NCBI GenBank assembly: GCA_040756715.1
Contig: JBFLYE010000149.1
Location: 1-8,221 of the forward strand
DNA: 8,221 nt
Direction of reading: 5' to 3'
Source of the DNA: JBFLYE01 sp040756715 [NCBI: bacterium]
Lineage (GTDB): Bacteria; UBA9089; UBA9088
In this document: one piece after another, positions 6,259 through 8,221 of the stretch
How the letters are laid out: each line of letters opens with the position of its first letter
How positions within the stretch are numbered: position 1 is the stretch's first letter
Program-made: the position numbers and the translations under genes
Notes under the pieces: model-generated
Databases searched by the model: none
Told to the model about the DNA's origin: nothing
Seen by the model: only the letters and a program-made list of their open reading frames with translations

Positions 6259-6934
6259 ACTTAATCTTGATATATACGAAGGGTCAATAGAGGAGATGCT
6301 TGTTCTTGTAAAAAAGAGAAAGCTCTCTCCTTTGGAATTTGAAATGGCAAAAATAACATCTTCTTATCTTTCCTATCTTAAACTTCAAAGCGAGATTGAA
6401 TTAGAAAAAACACCCCATTTTCTTGTTTTTTTAAGTGAGCTTCTTTTAATAAAATCTTATGTTCTTCTTCCAAGACCACAAGTAATTGAAGAAGGAGATA
6501 ACAACCTCATTTGTTATTTTAAGGAATATGAAGGGTATAAAAAGGCTTCTTTTTGGATTGAAGAGAGGTTTAAAGAACAAGAGGCAAAAATTCCCATAAG
6601 CTTTAAGCAGAAGGATATAGAAGAAGAAATTACAGTCTCTATTTTTGACCTTTTCTCTTCATTAAAGGATATACTTTCCAAAAATAAAGAAAGCCCTGTT
6701 TATGAGCTTGTAATAGATGAGCCAAAAATAGAGGAGGCAATAGAGAGGATAAAGAAGATGTTCTTTAAGATAAAGAAAATAGAAATTGCAATGCTTTTTG
6801 ATGTAGGAGACAGACTTTCGCTTATTGTAACATTCCTTGCAATCCTTGAGCTTATAAGATTAAGGTTTCTTAGGGCAATCCAATACAAGGCATTTTCATC
6901 CATATGGCTTATTAGAACAGAGGGGAGAGGATAG
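6251..6934 (+). CDS. scpA: Segregation and condensation protein A (Smc kleisin subunit), divergent
   Basis: ScpA is the kleisin that bridges the Smc dimer heads and works with ScpB in chromosome compaction and segregation. The 227 residues are normal for the family. The N-terminus LNLDIYEGSIEEMLVLVKKRKLS corresponds to the usual F-EGPLDLLL-LI-K start, but the proline and the aspartate-leucine run are lost. LELLLIKSYVLLPRP (about 63-76 in the pattern FLSELLLIKS) is well kept, and the C-terminal winged helix shows LIVTFLAILELIRLRFLRAIQ. The start is TTG at 6251: the first in-frame ATG lies inside the conserved N-terminus, and the reading overlaps rpsT by 8 bases. Only a weak purine stretch (AAAAGAG) precedes it. 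scpB, the usual neighbour, is not in the window. I am sure of the family, less so of the exact start. Confidence 0.9.
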   Translation: MFKLNLDIYEGSIEEMLVLVKKRKLSPLEFEMAKITSSYLSYLKLQSEIELEKTPHFLVFLSELLLIKSYVLLPRPQVIEEGDNNLICYFKEYEGYKKASFWIEERFKEQEAKIPISFKQKDIEEEITVSIFDLFSSLKDILSKNKESPVYELVIDEPKIEEAIERIKKMFFKIKKIEIAMLFDVGDRLSLIVTFLAILELIRLRFLRAIQYKAFSSIWLIRTEGRG

Positions 6935-6957
6935 AGGACAGACAAGAGAAGAGAGGT
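6918..6957 (+). promoter_or_regulatory. Purine-rich tract holding the lspA ribosome binding site
   Basis: About 40 bases of almost pure A and G run from the last scpA codons to just before the lspA ATG, with repeated AGAGG and GAGAGG units (AGAGG at 6933-6937, GAGAGG at 6951-6956). The last unit is a Shine-Dalgarno-like sequence only 3 bases before the ATG at 6960, closer than usual; earlier purines could also pair. It is one of two clear ribosome binding sites in the window. The repetition may mark another intergenic repeat that also supplies the scpA C-terminus (TEGRG). Confidence 0.5.
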
Positions 6958-6959
6958 AT

Positions 6960-7406
6960 ATGATACCATTCATCATTGCTATTCTTTTATTTATCCTTGA
7001 CAGGATAACAAAGATTTTGGCTTTAAGAATTTCTCAAAAGATTACAATTTCTTCCTTCCTTGCCCTTTCTCCCACAGGAAATTATGGCCTCTCATTCGGG
7101 TTATTTTCAGGGTATCCTTCTCTTATATTCTGGCTTACCCTCATAATCTGCATCATCCTTGTTGCCTACTCTGTTTTTTTAAAAGAAAAACCTTTATTGT
7201 TTAAGATAGGAATTGGTCTGTTTATTGGTGGTGCTATTTCTAACCTTTTTGACAGAATTATTTATTCCTTTGTTGTCGACTTTATCTCAATTGGGATAGG
7301 AAATATTAGATGGCCAACATTTAACATTGCAGACCTTGGAATAGTTATTGGTGCGATATTGATTATATGTAAAAAAGCCATAAATGAGAAGGCTTCCCCT
7401 TTATAA
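6960..7406 (+). CDS. lspA: Lipoprotein signal peptidase (signal peptidase II)
   Basis: Inner-membrane aspartyl protease that removes signal peptides from prolipoproteins after lipid attachment. The 148 residues show four hydrophobic segments and all family motifs: D14 in LDRITK, N41 and G43 in GNYGLSFGLFSG, the catalytic D98 in GGAISNLFDR, VVDFISI (105-111), and the second catalytic aspartate D125 in WPTFNIAD. The catalytic pair is 27 residues apart, as expected. The gene starts at the ATG 25 bases after scpA with a GAGAGG site close by. Its end overlaps recO by 23 bases. An intact LspA means the genome makes lipoproteins and fits the diderm envelope suggested by the Mla genes. Confidence 0.97.
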   Translation: MIPFIIAILLFILDRITKILALRISQKITISSFLALSPTGNYGLSFGLFSGYPSLIFWLTLIICIILVAYSVFLKEKPLLFKIGIGLFIGGAISNLFDRIIYSFVVDFISIGIGNIRWPTFNIADLGIVIGAILIICKKAINEKASPL

Positions 7407-8094
7407 AAGCTCTGGGATTGTTCTTTTAAGAAGGGAATTAAAAGAAAGGGATAAATCTGCGGTTATCTACACAGAAAGGTTTGGAAAGATTAAAGTCCAG
7501 GCAAAGGGTGCAAGAAGGATAAAAAGTAGATTTAGCGGCCTTATCGAACCATTTTCTTTTTGTGACTTTTCCTTTTGGTGGGGAGATTATACATCTATTT
7601 TAAGGGAATGTAAAATAATAAGGAGCTTTTCTCCTTTAAGGGAGGATATAGAAAAGATGGAAATGGCATCTTTTATTACAAAGGCCATAAACTCACTTGT
7701 TGGGTTTTCCCATCCAGATTACCATATATTCCAATTGCTCCTTCAAAGCCTTTTGTGGGTAGAAGAAAAAATAGATTTTTTGATAAAACCATTGTTTATA
7801 TTTAAACTAATCTCCCTCCTCGGGCTTTTTCCTTCCCTCTCTAAATGTATATGTTGTCATAAGAAGATAGAGGATGCGGTGGGATTAAACCTTAAGGATG
7901 GAGGGCTTACCTGTAATGAGCATTTAGATGGTTCTTTTCCTATCTCCCAACAGGCTATAAAAATAATAAATTCTCTCTCAAAAATTCCTTTTTTATCTGG
8001 AAAGAGGGTAAGTATTGCAGAAAGCTTAAAAGATGAGATAGATGAGATTAGTCAACGCATCCTTTCTTTTCACGTATGTGTTTATGAATGTTAA
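7384..8094 (+). CDS. recO: DNA repair protein RecO
   Basis: RecO anneals complementary strands and helps load RecA in the RecFOR pathway. The 236 residues follow the family plan: an N-terminal OB fold (about 1-80) beginning LYKSSGIVLLRRELKERDKS and reading FGKIKVQAKGARRIKSRF, then a helical domain, then a zinc finger. The zinc ligands are C155 and C158 (C-x2-C) and C177 with H180, a histidine where the fourth cysteine is common. The ATG at 7384 gives a normal N-terminus and overlaps lspA by 23 bases; no Shine-Dalgarno sequence is seen. The final codons (about 8071-8094) coincide with a unit of the CTAAACA element, so the extreme C-terminus (FHVCVYEC) may have been shaped by that repeat. No truncation of the conserved domains is apparent. 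Confidence 0.93.
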   Translation: MRRLPLYKSSGIVLLRRELKERDKSAVIYTERFGKIKVQAKGARRIKSRFSGLIEPFSFCDFSFWWGDYTSILRECKIIRSFSPLREDIEKMEMASFITKAINSLVGFSHPDYHIFQLLLQSLLWVEEKIDFLIKPLFIFKLISLLGLFPSLSKCICCHKKIEDAVGLNLKDGGLTCNEHLDGSFPISQQAIKIINSLSKIPFLSGKRVSIAESLKDEIDEISQRILSFHVCVYEC

Positions 8095-8151
8095 AATAAT
8101 CGTACGTGTTTAGCTTCTCTCTTAACCAAATTACCATAGCCGTTGTTTAGC
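8062..8151 (-). repeat. CTAAACA motif element, copy 2, spanning the recO 3' end
   Basis: On the minus strand three motif units are visible: TAAACACATACG (complement of 8073-8084), CTAAACACGTACG (complement of 8101-8113) and CTAAACAACGG (ending at 8150). The first two are 28 bases apart and differ at one of 12 bases, and they align with the pair at 5870 and 5899 in the other orientation. The first unit lies inside the last recO codons; the others are intergenic. CACGTA (8071-8076) and TACGTG (8103-8108) also form a six-base inverted repeat around the recO stop. Confidence 0.55.
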
Positions 8152-8165
8152 TGTCTTATATACCT

Positions 8166-8221
8166 AGGCACAAAGGGGCAAAGGCACAAAGAAAGCAAGT
8201 AATAAATAAACTCTCTCGCCT
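8166..8221 (+). repeat. Dispersed CAAAGGCACAAAG-type repeat, second copy, cut by the window end
   Basis: This copy matches the minus strand of 3171-3233 in both conserved blocks (GCAAAGGCACAAAG at 8178-8191 and TAATAAATAAACTCT at 8200-8214). A few bases are inserted between the blocks compared with the other copy. Opposite orientation about 5 kb apart means the two could in principle recombine and invert the mlaE-recO segment. The element probably continues past the window. Confidence 0.7.

Noticed and set aside
3171-8221. Composite transposon bounded by the inverted repeat copies
   Set aside because: The block between them holds only ordinary housekeeping genes, no transposase, and no target-site duplications were seen.

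Overview
This AT-rich window carries eleven genes, all on the + strand and tightly packed. All of them are housekeeping or cell-envelope genes that can be recognised from their motifs. A complete MlaE/MlaF/MlaD lipid-transport core (with an MCE-domain protein) and a prolipoprotein signal peptidase point to a diderm bacterium. The strong A/T bias, AGG-rich arginine codons, few Shine-Dalgarno sequences and several families of short intergenic repeats fit an uncultured candidate-phylum genome. The exact phylum cannot be fixed from this window; an Omnitrophota- or Desantisbacteria-like lineage is only a guess. No phage, transposase, CRISPR, tRNA, rRNA or defence gene was seen.

Layout. (1) 69-1025: a Gfo/Idh/MocA-family NAD(P)-dependent oxidoreductase of the type often found with lipid A genes. 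(2) 1052-3166: rpsR-rplI-dnaB, the downstream half of the widespread rpsF-ssb-rpsR-rplI-dnaB cluster; rpsF and ssb are not upstream here. (3) 3239-5801: mlaE-mlaF-mlaD, with 1-base and 4-base overlaps, encoding an inner-membrane ABC lipid transporter. (4) 5802-5997: a 196-base intergenic stretch with repeated CTAAACA motifs and a good sigma-70 promoter. (5) 5998-8094: rpsT-scpA-lspA-recO, overlapping or closely spaced and probably one operon, covering ribosome assembly, chromosome segregation, lipoprotein maturation and recombinational repair. (6) 8095-8221: intergenic DNA with more CTAAACA motifs and the start of a dispersed repeat.

The interest lies between the genes. Three candidate promoters (before the oxidoreductase, rpsR and rpsT) place the -10 box only 6-8 bases before the ATG, which predicts leaderless or nearly leaderless mRNAs. 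Most other starts also lack a Shine-Dalgarno sequence. Each larger gap holds a different repeat: a 7-base-periodic inverted repeat that fills the rplI-dnaB gap, a CAAAGGCACAAAG-type element present twice in opposite orientation (after dnaB and after recO), and a CTAAACA(C/T)(A/G)T motif that occurs six times, five of them outside genes and one at the extreme 3' end of recO. I did not find convincing evidence of a wholly new multi-gene system.
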